Source of the DNA: Leptothrix discophora
Lineage (GTDB): Bacteria; Pseudomonadota; Gammaproteobacteria; Burkholderiales; Burkholderiaceae_C
Assembly: GCF_030705305.1 (NCBI RefSeq)
Contig: NZ_JAUZEE010000003.1
Span: 1-64,000, forward strand
Length of the DNA stretch: 64,000 nucleotides
Direction: 5' to 3'
Below are positions 38,855-48,329 of this stretch, one piece after another. Positions within the stretch are counted from its first letter, which is position 1; every line of letters starts with the position of its first letter. The position numbers and the translations under genes were made by a program. Below the pieces are notes generated by a model. That model had not been told where the DNA came from. It ran no database searches and was given only the letters and a program-made list of their open reading frames with translations.

Positions 38855-39985
38855 ATGTCCGTCCTGTCCGCCGCGTCGAAACCTGTCCTGGCGCTGGCCC
38901 TGATCCTGGGTCTGTGCGCCGTGCCGAGCGGGCCTGCCGACGCGGCGCAGCAGACGTACATCGCCCTAAACAAGGCCCCAGACAAGGCCCCGAACAAGGC
39001 GCCGCGCAAGCCCGCCCGCGCCGCCCAGGTCGACACCCCGCCCTACGGCCTGCGCGAGGATGTGCAGGCCTGGATCCGCGAGCAACAGGCTGCCCATCCC
39101 GAATGGCCTGCCGACTGGGTCGCCCGCACCATCGGCCAGGCCCGCCACATCCCGCAGGTGCCGCAACTGATCATGCCGCCGCCGGCCGGCACCGCGAAGA
39201 ACTGGACCGCCTACCGGGCCCGCTTCGTCGAGTCGCGCCGCATCGCCGCCGGCGTCGCGTTCTGGCGCGAGCATGCCGATGCGCTCGCCCGTGCCGAGGC
39301 CCGCTGGGGCGTGCCGGCCGAGGTCATCGTCGGCATCATCGGCGTCGAGACGCTCTACGGGCGTCACACCGGCCGCCTGAGGACGGTCGACGCACTGGCC
39401 ACGCTGGCCTTCGACTTCCCGAGCGGCCGCAGCGACCGCAGCGCCTTCTTCCGCAGCGAACTGAGCGCGCTGCTCGAACTGGCGTTGCGCGATGGCATCG
39501 CGCTCGACACGCTGCGCGGCAGCTACGCCGGTGCGCTGGGCTGGCCCCAGTTCATGCCCAGCTCCTGGCTGCGCCACGCGGTCGACTTCGACGGCGACGG
39601 CCGCATCGCGCTGCAGGACAGCCCGGTCGACGCGATCGGCAGCGTCGCCAACTTCCTCGCGGCACACGGCTGGCAGCCCGGCCTGCCCAGCAGCTATGGC
39701 GTCAGTCCGCCCAGCCAGGCCGATGCGCTGGCCACGCTGCTCGCGCCCGACATCAAGCCCAGCTTCGCGCCGGTCGCGATGGCCCAGCTCGGCGCCGCGC
39801 TGGACGAGGCCGCGATGGAACACGGCGGCCCGCTGGCGCTGATCCGGCTCGAGAACGGCGACACGGCCGAACCGACCTACCTGGCCGGCACACAGAACTT
39901 CTGGGTCCTGACCCGCTACAACTGGTCGGCCTACTACGCCAGCGCGGTGCTCGAACTGGGCCGCGCGGTGGCCCAGGCCCGCTGA
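38855..39985 (+). CDS. mltB: Lytic murein transglycosylase B
   Basis: Cleaves peptidoglycan glycan strands to 1,6-anhydromuropeptides in the periplasm. The 376-residue protein has a signal peptide (residues 8-30). Its Cys21 is preceded by Leu-Gly-Leu, a poor lipobox, so it may be soluble rather than lipid-anchored. A Lys/Ala/Pro-rich linker with an imperfect short repeat follows (about 38-56). The catalytic Glu165 is in Gly-Val-Glu-Thr-Leu-Tyr-Gly-Arg, and the Gly-Ala-Leu-Gly-Trp-Pro-Gln-Phe-Met-Pro-Ser-Ser segment is typical of MltB. It is divergent from the acyl-CoA synthetase gene. Confidence 0.95.
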   Translation: MSVLSAASKPVLALALILGLCAVPSGPADAAQQTYIALNKAPDKAPNKAPRKPARAAQVDTPPYGLREDVQAWIREQQAAHPEWPADWVARTIGQARHIPQVPQLIMPPPAGTAKNWTAYRARFVESRRIAAGVAFWREHADALARAEARWGVPAEVIVGIIGVETLYGRHTGRLRTVDALATLAFDFPSGRSDRSAFFRSELSALLELALRDGIALDTLRGSYAGALGWPQFMPSSWLRHAVDFDGDGRIALQDSPVDAIGSVANFLAAHGWQPGLPSSYGVSPPSQADALATLLAPDIKPSFAPVAMAQLGAALDEAAMEHGGPLALIRLENGDTAEPTYLAGTQNFWVLTRYNWSAYYASAVLELGRAVAQAR

Positions 39986-40030
39986 CGTCGCCCGGCCCGA
40001 CCCCGACCCTCTTCCTTCCTTCCGGTCCCC

Positions 40031-42016
<1,986 letters not shown>

Positions 42017-42033
42017 ACCCGGTCGGATCAGCC

Positions 42034-42069
42034 CCACAAAAGACTGGATGTTCATACAGTCTTTTGTGG
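42034..42069. promoter_or_regulatory. LexA (SOS) box inside a 36-bp near-perfect palindrome
   Basis: CTGGATGTTCATACAG (42044-42059) fits CTG-N10-CAG and shares CTGGAT....ATACAG with the box before lexA at 45692-45707. The symmetry extends outward: 13 bp on each side pair perfectly (42034-42046 with 42057-42069) and ATG/CAT pairs inside. It ends 14 bp before the ATG at 42084. The outer arms (AAAAGACTG...CAGTCTTTT) would also fold into a hairpin that might stop transcription from the ABC-F gene. Confidence 0.8.
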
Positions 42070-42083
42070 CAGACTGGCACGCC

Positions 42084-43394
42084 ATGAGCCGTGCCACTCC
42101 CCGCCGCGTCCAGCGCGCCCCCGAGCGTCTTGCCCCGCAGCGGCGCATCCCGCGCCAAGCTCGCGCACCGTTGCCGGAAGCGATCGACGGCCCGCCAGTT
42201 GACGCGCCTGCCGAGGTGGCTCACGCAGCCCAGGTCGCTGCGCCGGCCGGATCGCCGCTCGGCGCGCCGGTCGTCGCCCCGATCCGGCCGGTCGACGGCC
42301 CCAGCCTGGCGCTGTTCGATGCGCCCGATGCATCGACGTCCGGGCGGAACCGCCGCCGTGGCCGTCCACCCCGCCCCCCCGAGCAAGCCGCGCACGAGGA
42401 TGCCGCGGCCACCGATCCGGGCTGGCGCGAGCAGCCCTGGCCCGGCATCCGGCGACGCGGCGAGGCCGCCGAAGCGCCGGCAGCCTCGCCGGCCGTGGTG
42501 GTCCCCGAAACCTGCCTGAGCCTGCTGCGTGCCAACGACCGCCACGACCTGCCCTGCCCGCTGGTCGCCAACGCCTACCGCGTCGAGGCGGCGGCCGGCG
42601 ACGCGCCGGGCGGCCTGCGCATCCACGCCAAGGTCAACGCGCCCCAGCGCCTGCGCGAGGCGCTGCGCCGCCCCGGCCTGGTCGTCCGCCCGATCCAGCT
42701 GGGCACGCTGGCCGACCCCTACCTGCCGGTCGAACGCGAGCAGCGCCTGACCCGCGCGCTGCTGGAGGTGCTGGCCGAGGCGCGACACCCGGTCGGCCTG
42801 CTGACCGCGTCGCCCGCCGTCGTGCGCGACCTCGACCTGCTGGCCGGCCTGGCCGCACGCCGGCAGGCGGTCGTGCTGATGCGGCTGGCGCCTTCCAGCT
42901 GCCCGCTCGGGTGGACCGGCGAAGGCGACGTGCCGCCGGCGCGGTTGGCAGACGCTGTACCGACGCCCAAGCCCGCCGCCACGCGGGGCCGCCCGCGCAA
43001 GTCCACCGCGGACGTCCCTGGCGCGGCCCTGCGCCAACAGCTGGCCGCCAGCCTGTGGCTGCAGTCGCTGGCCCGGCTGGCGCGGGCCGGGATCCCGGTG
43101 GGCGTGCAACTGGACCTGGCCGCCGATGGCGTCGACGCCGCCGATCTGTTGCCGCCCGTCGCCGACCCGTCCCGGCGCGAGGCCTGGCTGGCGCTGTTCG
43201 CCCAGCTGCGCGCCGCCGGTGCGTGCTGCTGGCGTTGCAACCTGCCGGGCGAACGCCTGGACGATGCCCTGGCGCTGTCCGACCTGGCCGCGCAGGCTGG
43301 CCTGGGCAGCACGCTGCCGGCACTCGATGCGCGCCCCTTCGTCGCCCCCGCGGCCGTCGTCCCGGCCGGACCGCGGCAGGTCACCCTCTTTTGA
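42084..43394 (+). CDS. SOS-controlled PA0069/SplB-like protein lacking the radical SAM cysteines
   Basis: A 436-residue protein whose core reads like the PA0069 family of radical SAM proteins, relatives of DNA photoproduct lyase. Visible matches are Arg-Ala-Asn-Asp near 149 with Asn-Ala-Tyr-Arg at 163-166; His-Ala-Lys-Val-Asn-Ala near 181; Leu-Gly-Thr-Leu-Ala-Asp-Pro-Tyr-Leu-Pro-Val-Glu-Arg-Glu (206-219); Arg-Asp-Leu-Asp-Leu-Leu-Ala-Gly-Leu-Ala (248-257); and Ala-Gly-Ile-Pro-Val-Gly-Val (335-341). Where the family has its Cys-Glu-His-Gly-Cys-xx-Cys loop, just after Asn-Ala-Tyr-Arg, this protein has about 11 Ala/Gly residues and no Cys. The first 130 residues are low-complexity and basic. It ends in Gln-Val-Thr-Leu-Phe, like a sliding-clamp-binding peptide. 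The ATG at 42084 is used because the upstream ATG lies inside the LexA box. Function unknown. Confidence 0.75.
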   Translation: MSRATPRRVQRAPERLAPQRRIPRQARAPLPEAIDGPPVDAPAEVAHAAQVAAPAGSPLGAPVVAPIRPVDGPSLALFDAPDASTSGRNRRRGRPPRPPEQAAHEDAAATDPGWREQPWPGIRRRGEAAEAPAASPAVVVPETCLSLLRANDRHDLPCPLVANAYRVEAAAGDAPGGLRIHAKVNAPQRLREALRRPGLVVRPIQLGTLADPYLPVEREQRLTRALLEVLAEARHPVGLLTASPAVVRDLDLLAGLAARRQAVVLMRLAPSSCPLGWTGEGDVPPARLADAVPTPKPAATRGRPRKSTADVPGAALRQQLAASLWLQSLARLARAGIPVGVQLDLAADGVDAADLLPPVADPSRREAWLALFAQLRAAGACCWRCNLPGERLDDALALSDLAAQAGLGSTLPALDARPFVAPAAVVPAGPRQVTLF

Positions 43395-43404
43395 TGCCTG
43401 TTGA

Positions 43405-43439
43405 CTGACGCCTGACGCCTGACGCCTGACGCCAGACGC
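43405..43439. repeat. Tandem 7-bp repeat (CTGACGC)
   Basis: Four exact copies of CTGACGC followed by one CAGACGC run head to tail just after the stop of the preceding gene, and GGAC is repeated four times shortly downstream (about 43454-43469). This looks like a small slippage-prone intergenic repeat. There is no protein-coding role. Confidence 0.85.
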
Positions 43440-43500
43440 CTGGCCCGTGACCCGGACGGACGGACGGACAGCTTCCCGCATCCTGGGTTTGAAAGACCAC

Positions 43501-43527
43501 ATTGCGAACAATTCAATTGTTCGCAAT
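43501..43527. promoter_or_regulatory. OhrR operator (perfect palindrome)
   Basis: A perfect palindrome with 13-bp arms (ATTGCGAACAATT and its complement) around a single C. It contains the CAATT-N-AATTG core typical of OhrR-type MarR operators. It ends 13 bp before the ohrR ATG, so OhrR probably represses its own gene and ohr from here. Confidence 0.8.
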
Positions 43528-43540
43528 TAAATTCGCGCCC

Positions 43541-44026
43541 ATGCCTGCATCCGTCGTCCCGATTCCTGCTGAACCGCTTCCGGCCGAGGTCCTGCCCGAC
43601 GACTTCCTGCGCCTGGACCAGCAGCTGTGCTTCGCGCTGTATTCGGCCTCGCTGGCGATGACCAAGGTCTACCGGCCGCTGCTCGACGCGCTGGGCCTGA
43701 CCTATCCGCAGTACCTCGTGATGCTGGTGCTGTGGGAGCGCGGCAGCGCCTCGGTCGGCGAACTGGGCGAACGCCTGAACCTGGACTCCGGCACCCTGAC
43801 GCCCCTGCTCAAGCGCCTCGAACAGCAAGGTCGCCTCGCCCGGGAGCGCAATGCCGTCGATGAACGCCGGGTCGACGTCCGGCTGACCGAGGAAGGCCTG
43901 GCGCTGCGCGAACAGGCCCGCCAGATCCCGCCCCGCATCCTCGAAGGCGTCGGCTGCACCGTGGACGAACTCGGGTCACTGACGCGCCGGTTGCAGGCCC
44001 TGCGCGACACGCTGCAGGACCGCTGA
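43541..44026 (+). CDS. ohrR: Organic hydroperoxide-sensing MarR regulator OhrR
   Basis: A 161-residue MarR-family repressor that releases DNA when its sensing Cys is oxidised by organic peroxides. The reactive Cys30 is in [11 protein letters not shown], exactly the OhrR signature. The winged helix contains [13 protein letters not shown] and the wing Asp-Glu-Arg-Arg-Val. The ATG at 43541 is the first after the operator palindrome. The target gene ohr follows on the same strand 120 bp downstream. Confidence 0.95.
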   Translation: MPASVVPIPAEPLPAEVLPDDFLRLDQQLCFALYSASLAMTKVYRPLLDALGLTYPQYLVMLVLWERGSASVGELGERLNLDSGTLTPLLKRLEQQGRLARERNAVDERRVDVRLTEEGLALREQARQIPPRILEGVGCTVDELGSLTRRLQALRDTLQDR

Positions 44027-44146
44027 AGACCGCCCGGCCCGGCCGGCTTCACCCGCACCGCCTCATCGCCTCACCGCCTTACCGTCCCTCCGCCCGACCG
44101 CGGGCAACCCACCGCCGCAAACGGCACCTCACCGAAAGGACCTCCC

Positions 44147-44575
44147 ATGGCACTCCAGCAAGTTCTCTACACCGCTCACGCCACCTCCAACGGCGGCCGC
44201 GACGGCAGTTCGAAGTCCGACGACGGCCGCCTGGCGGTCAAGCTGTCGGTGCCCAAGGGCCTGGGCGGCGACGACGGTCCCGGCACCAATCCCGAGCAGA
44301 TGTTCGCGGCCGGCTACTCGGCCTGTTTCCTCGGCGCGCTGAAGTTCGTCGCCGGGCAGAAGAAGGTGGCCCTGCCGTCGACCGTCTCGATCGACGCCAG
44401 CGTCGGCATCGGCCCGATCCCGACCGGCTTCGGCATCCAGGCCGCGCTGACCGTCTCGATCCCGGGCATGGACAAGGGCCAGGCCGAAGAACTGGTGCAG
44501 GCCGCCCACATCGTCTGCCCGTACTCCAACGCCACGCGCGGCAACATCGACGTCACGCTGACCACGGTGGTCTGA
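44147..44575 (+). CDS. ohr: Organic hydroperoxide resistance protein Ohr
   Basis: A thiol peroxidase of 142 residues that reduces organic and fatty-acid hydroperoxides using lipoylated proteins. The two redox cysteines are present: the peroxidatic Cys60 in Tyr-Ser-Ala-Cys-Phe and the resolving Cys124 in His-Ile-Val-Cys-Pro-Tyr-Ser-Asn-Ala. A GAAAGGA ribosome site lies upstream of the ATG. It follows ohrR by 120 bp, enough for its own promoter, but no second copy of the OhrR palindrome is visible there, so control probably works from the ohrR operator. Confidence 0.97.
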   Translation: MALQQVLYTAHATSNGGRDGSSKSDDGRLAVKLSVPKGLGGDDGPGTNPEQMFAAGYSACFLGALKFVAGQKKVALPSTVSIDASVGIGPIPTGFGIQAALTVSIPGMDKGQAEELVQAAHIVCPYSNATRGNIDVTLTTVV

Positions 44576-44685
44576 GCATCCGGATCTTGACGAGGCAGGC
44601 CGGCGTCTCCGCAGGGAGGCGCCGGCCTGCGGCCTTTCAGGCGACGCGGTGCGAGCCTGCGTCCAGGCGCATCAAGCCCGGTGCA

Positions 44686-45681
44686 TCAAGCCCGGTGCAT
44701 CGTCGCCAGCAGGCGCAGCAGCAGTTCGACCCGCGCCTGGGCTGGCGTGAGGCCTTCGGCGCTGGGCAGGCTCTCGACGCTGCCGGGCAGGATCACGCCC
44801 GAGCCATGCCGCAACGCACGCAGCACCGCCACGCCTTCCCGGGCTGCGCGCATCAGGCTGGCGCGCAGGTCGTCATGCACCGTGCCATTGCCGGTGCAGG
44901 CGACCACGATGCCCTGGACGCCGGCGTCGAGCAGCAGGTCGACCAGGCGACCGTCCGCCCCGCCGTGGCTGACGACGATTTGCACCTCGGGCCAGATCTC
45001 GGCGGCCAGCACGGCCAGTCCCAGCGGCTCACCGGTTGGCCAGTCGCGCAGGCGGCGCATCCGGCCCTCCTCGAGATAGCCGATCGCACCGGCATCGCCG
45101 GCGCTGAACGCGTCGGTGCGGTAGGGATGCACCTTGCGGACCTCGTGGCCGGCCCAGACCGTGCCCGCGACGACGGCCAGCACGCCGCGCGCCTCGGGCA
45201 GGCAAGCCAGCTCGATCGCGTGGCGAAGATTGGTCGGACCGTCTGCCTCGGAGGAACTCGCCGGCCGCATGGCCGCGGTCAACACCAGCGGCTTGGACGG
45301 CGCCAGCACCCGTTGCAGCAGGTAGGCGGTCTCTTCCAGCGTGTCGGTGCCGTGCGTGATCACCACGCCGGCGACGTCCTCGCGGTTCAGGTGGAAGGCG
45401 GCGCGCTCGGCGATGCGGCGCCACACAGCGTGGCTCATGTCCTTGCTGTCGACCTGGGCGACCTGCTCGACCTCAAGCCTCAGGCCCGCAGCAACCCGCG
45501 TGTCCAGCCCCGGCACGCCGTCCACCAGGTCTCCCACGCCGACCAGGCCAGCGCTGTAGCCGACGTTGTCGTGCGCATCACCGGCCTTGCCCGAGATCGT
45601 GCCGCCCGTGCCCAGCACCACGACGCCCCGCGTGGCGCCCGCGTCACGCGCTTCGGTTCCCTCGCTCATCATGCTTGTCAT
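44686..45681 (-). CDS. L-asparaginase
   Basis: Hydrolyses asparagine to aspartate. The roughly 331-residue protein has the first catalytic Thr in Leu-Gly-Thr-Gly-Gly-Thr-Ile-Ser-Gly-Lys near the N-terminus and the second in Thr-His-Gly-Thr-Asp-Thr-Leu-Glu-Glu-Thr-Ala. No signal peptide is evident, so a cytoplasmic enzyme is likely. Three ATGs compete for the start (45681, 45672 and 45669); the first directly follows an AAGGG and is listed. It is divergent from lexA, and the LexA box lies only 11 bp before the start, so SOS control of this gene is possible. Confidence 0.92.
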   Translation of the reverse strand: MTSMMSEGTEARDAGATRGVVVLGTGGTISGKAGDAHDNVGYSAGLVGVGDLVDGVPGLDTRVAAGLRLEVEQVAQVDSKDMSHAVWRRIAERAAFHLNREDVAGVVITHGTDTLEETAYLLQRVLAPSKPLVLTAAMRPASSSEADGPTNLRHAIELACLPEARGVLAVVAGTVWAGHEVRKVHPYRTDAFSAGDAGAIGYLEEGRMRRLRDWPTGEPLGLAVLAAEIWPEVQIVVSHGGADGRLVDLLLDAGVQGIVVACTGNGTVHDDLRASLMRAAREGVAVLRALRHGSGVILPGSVESLPSAEGLTPAQARVELLLRLLATMHRA

Positions 45682-45691
45682 GCCCTTGGAA

Positions 45692-45707
45692 CTGGATAAA
45701 AATACAG
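45692..45707. promoter_or_regulatory. LexA (SOS) box between asparaginase gene and lexA
   Basis: CTGGATAAAAATACAG fits CTG-N10-CAG. A TTGTCA at 45675 followed 16 bp later by TAAAAA at 45697 could be the lexA -35/-10 pair, putting the box over the promoter as expected for autoregulation. The outer half-sites match the box at 42044-42059 exactly. Confidence 0.82.
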
Positions 45708-45769
45708 ATGCTGGATGAACAGCCAGTGCCCTCGCCAGCCGGCGTCGGGCGTGCAGCCGGCGAGGCCCC

Positions 45770-46459
45770 GTGAACGACAGCCCCAAATTGACCGCGCGAC
45801 AGCAGCAGGTTCTCGAACTGATCCAGAGCAGCATCGAGCGCACCGGCGCCCCGCCCACCCGGGCCGAGATCGCCGCCGAACTCGGCTTTCGGTCCGCCAA
45901 CGCCGCCGAGGAACACCTTCAGGCCCTGGCACGAAAGGGCGTCATCGAACTGCTCGGCGGCACCTCGCGAGGCATCCGTTTGCAGTCTGACACACTGCGC
46001 TCGATCCATGAATCGCGCCTCAAGGGCATCGGCCAGCAGTACAACCTGCCCCTCGCCGCACTGGCCCAGCTGAGCCTGCCACTGGTCGGCCGGGTGGCCG
46101 CTGGCCACCCCATCCTGGCCCAGGAACACGTCGACCAGACCTACACGGTCGAGGCCCACCTGTTCGCCCGCAAACCCGATTTCCTGCTGAAGGTGCGCGG
46201 CATGAGCATGCGCGACGCCGGCATCCTCGATGGCGACCTGCTCGCGGTGCAACGCGCCAGCGAGGCCAAGAACGGCCAGATCGTCGTGGCCCGGCTGGGT
46301 GACGAGGTGACGGTCAAGCGCTTCCGGCGCAGCAAGGCAGGCATCGAGCTGATCCCCGAGAACCCCGACTTCGACATCATCCACGTCGGCGACGACAGCC
46401 CCGAGTTCACGCTTGAGGGCCTGGCCGTCGGCCTCATCCGCAACACGATGCTGATGTAA
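45770..46459 (+). CDS. lexA: LexA repressor
   Basis: Represses DNA-damage genes until RecA filaments trigger self-cleavage. The 229-residue protein has the winged-helix DNA-binding domain (1-72) with [10 protein letters not shown], the Ala111-Gly112 cleavage site, and the catalytic Ser146 (Gly-Met-Ser-Met-Arg) and Lys183 (Val-Thr-Val-Lys-Arg). It starts with GTG at 45770. Its own SOS box lies 62 bp upstream, and a second box controls the gene at 42084. An imuA-imuB-dnaE2 cassette, often near lexA in this group, is not in the window. Confidence 0.97.
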   Translation: MNDSPKLTARQQQVLELIQSSIERTGAPPTRAEIAAELGFRSANAAEEHLQALARKGVIELLGGTSRGIRLQSDTLRSIHESRLKGIGQQYNLPLAALAQLSLPLVGRVAAGHPILAQEHVDQTYTVEAHLFARKPDFLLKVRGMSMRDAGILDGDLLAVQRASEAKNGQIVVARLGDEVTVKRFRRSKAGIELIPENPDFDIIHVGDDSPEFTLEGLAVGLIRNTMLM

Positions 46460-46692
46460 CGCCTGCGTGCGGCCTAGGCTCAGGGCCGTCCATCGGCACG
46501 CGTCGAAGGCCCGTCCGTGACGTGATGCCGGCGGCGCCCTCCGCGTTCGAGGGAGCGCCTCAACCTCGGCGTCGACGGCGCCGATACAACCGCCAGATGG
46601 AATTGACGGCAGCCCGCGAGGACGCCGCGTGATCACTCACGCGCATGTCCGCATGACTTCCGTCCCCGTGACATAACCGACCGGAGTTCGTG

Positions 46693-47064
46693 ATGCAACG
46701 TTGGCTACAGCAATGGTTCCTACACCTGGGCGCGGGCTTCATGCCGCAGGCGGCCATCCCGAGCATCGATCCGCGTGCGCCCAGCTCGCTGATCGTCCAG
46801 GGCCACGCACCCCATGCCCTGCCACGCCGCGGTCGGTCGCGTCGGCCCGTCGTCGTCACCGCCCGTCCGGCCGAGTCGGCTGGACGATCCCTCGACGCCG
46901 ACACCACGCGCCGCGTGCACCTGAGCGTGGACCCAGCCGACAGCAGCCGCACACGCATCTGTGGCCGCATGGCCGATGTCTGCGACGCCCTGGACGCCCT
47001 GATCGATCGCGAGGCCGCACAGCAGGCCGGGCTGACGGTGCACGCTTCCGGCCTGAACGGTTGA
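46693..47064 (+). CDS. Hypothetical protein (123 aa)
   Basis: I do not recognise this protein. The ATG at 46693 is preferred over an adjacent GTG because a GGAG lies upstream at a fitting distance. The N-terminal 25 residues are amphipathic and Trp/Leu-rich. The middle is basic (Arg-Arg-Gly-Arg-Ser-Arg-Arg), and the C-terminal 40 residues, with two Cys in Arg-Ile-Cys-Gly-Arg-Met-Ala-Asp-Val-Cys, look helical. It lies between lexA and mnmH with a 233-bp gap upstream in which I see no gene. Codon use is like the neighbours, which supports real coding, but a spurious frame cannot be excluded. Confidence 0.5.
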   Translation: MQRWLQQWFLHLGAGFMPQAAIPSIDPRAPSSLIVQGHAPHALPRRGRSRRPVVVTARPAESAGRSLDADTTRRVHLSVDPADSSRTRICGRMADVCDALDALIDREAAQQAGLTVHASGLNG

Positions 47065-47133
47065 ATTCGTTCTGCCAGCCTTCCGCGAGCGGGCGGGAGA
47101 CGGCGGCGCCTGCGGCCGCACGACAATCGCCGC

Positions 47134-48198
47134 ATGAGTCTCCAACGTGTCGCCGCGCCGGATGTCATGCCGGCGCTGGAAAGCTACAGCGCCATCATCG
47201 ATGTGCGCTCCCCCTCCGAGTTCGCCGAGGACCACCTGCCCGGTGCCATCAACTGGCCCGTGCTGGACGACGAGGAGCGCCGCATCGTCGGCACCCTCTA
47301 CAAGCAGGTCTCCGCCTTCGAGGCCCGCAAGCGCGGTGCCGCCCTGGTTGCCCGCCGGATCGCCGACCACATCGACCGGTGGGTCGCGCCGGTCGACAAG
47401 CACTGGCGTCCCCTGGTCTATTGCTGGCGAGGTGGTGACCGCTCCGGAACCATGTCCTGGTTCCTGGACCGCATCGGCTTGCGCACCAGCGTGATCGACG
47501 GCGGCTACAAGGCCTACCGCAACCAGGTCCGCGAGGACCTCGACACCTGGCCGGCACGCTTCCAGTGGCGCGTGCTGTGCGGCAAGACCGGCTCGGGCAA
47601 GACACGGCTCCTGCATGCGCTGGCCCGCCAGGGCGCGCAGGTGCTGGACCTCGAGGGCCTCGCGGTGCATCGCGGCTCGGTGCTGGGGCTGCCGCCCGGC
47701 GAGACGCAACCCAGCCAAAAGATGCTGGACAGCCGGATCTGGCAGGCCCTGCGGCGCTTCGATCCAACCCGACCCGTCTACGTCGAGAGCGAGAGCAAGA
47801 AGCTCGGCCAGCGCTGGTTGCCGGAGGAACTCATCGCCCGCATGCGCGCCGACGGCCGTTGCGTTCTGGTCGAGATGAGCGACGAGGCTCGCCTGCAGTT
47901 GCTGCTGGAGGACTACGACCACCTGCACCGCGACCCGGAGAACTTCTGCCGGCTGCTGGGCGCCCTGGTCGAACTGCGGGGCCGCGAGCGGGTTCAGCAG
48001 TGGCAGGCGCAATCGCGTGCGGGCCAGACGGCCGCCGTCTTCATGGACCTGATGCTGCAGCACTACGACCCGGGCTACATGAGCTCGCTGGCCCAGCATT
48101 TCGTGGGGTTGGCGGCAGCCCGCCGGCTCGTGCTGGCCGATGGCGGCGAGGCCAGCCTGAGCGATGCCGCGCGGCAATTGATCGCCGACGAGGGCTGA
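47134..48198 (+). CDS. mnmH: tRNA 2-selenouridine/geranyl-2-thiouridine synthase
   Basis: Replaces sulfur by selenium at the wobble 2-thiouridine of tRNAs through a geranylated intermediate. The 354-residue protein has an N-terminal rhodanese domain with the catalytic Cys97 in Val-Tyr-Cys-Trp-Arg-Gly-Gly and a C-terminal P-loop domain with Gly-Lys-Thr-Gly-Ser-Gly-Lys-Thr at 150-157. It needs selenophosphate from SelD, whose gene is not in the window. Together with mnmC at 12.8 kb, two steps of the same wobble-uridine pathway are present. Three hairpins follow the gene. Confidence 0.95.
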   Translation: MSLQRVAAPDVMPALESYSAIIDVRSPSEFAEDHLPGAINWPVLDDEERRIVGTLYKQVSAFEARKRGAALVARRIADHIDRWVAPVDKHWRPLVYCWRGGDRSGTMSWFLDRIGLRTSVIDGGYKAYRNQVREDLDTWPARFQWRVLCGKTGSGKTRLLHALARQGAQVLDLEGLAVHRGSVLGLPPGETQPSQKMLDSRIWQALRRFDPTRPVYVESESKKLGQRWLPEELIARMRADGRCVLVEMSDEARLQLLLEDYDHLHRDPENFCRLLGALVELRGRERVQQWQAQSRAGQTAAVFMDLMLQHYDPGYMSSLAQHFVGLAAARRLVLADGGEASLSDAARQLIADEG

Positions 48199-48236
48199 AT
48201 CAGCCGGCAGGCGCGAGCCTCGCTGGCCCCAAGACA

Positions 48237-48260
48237 AACGGCGCACCGAGGTGCGCCGTT
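48237..48260. terminator. Hairpin 1 downstream of mnmH
   Basis: AACGGCGCAC (48237-48246) and GTGCGCCGTT (48251-48260) form a perfect 10-bp stem with a CGAG loop, 39 bp after the mnmH stop. Strong stem, no T-run beyond GTT-GGTT. It is the likely stop for mnmH. Confidence 0.65.
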
Positions 48261-48295
48261 GGTTCATTCAGATGGGTACATGCCATCGCACCCCA

Positions 48296-48319
48296 CGATG
48301 GGGCTTGCAAGCCCCATCG
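48296..48319. repeat. Hairpin 2: perfect 24-bp palindrome
   Basis: CGATGGGGCTTG and its reverse complement meet without a spacer. It lies in the middle of the mnmH/phaB convergent gap. It may be a protein-binding site or a cruciform rather than a classical terminator. Confidence 0.6.
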
Positions 48320-48329
48320 GTTCGTCCGG

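Noticed and set aside
42034-42069. Reading the palindrome only as an intrinsic terminator of the ABC-F gene
   Set aside because: The core matches the lexA box half-sites exactly (CTGGAT and ATACAG), which a terminator would not require. Termination may be a second role, but not the only one.
42048-42083. Upstream ATG at 42048 as start of the SOS-controlled gene
   Set aside because: It lies inside the LexA palindrome and would add residues without family similarity; the ATG at 42084 is more credible.
43405-43469. Possible CRISPR array
   Set aside because: The repeats are 7 bp and 4 bp head to tail without spacers, so they are microsatellites; no cas genes are present.
44027-44146. A second OhrR operator between ohrR and ohr
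   Set aside because: The segment is GC-rich with CCTCA/CCGCC repeats and contains no CAATT-N-AATTG-like palindrome.
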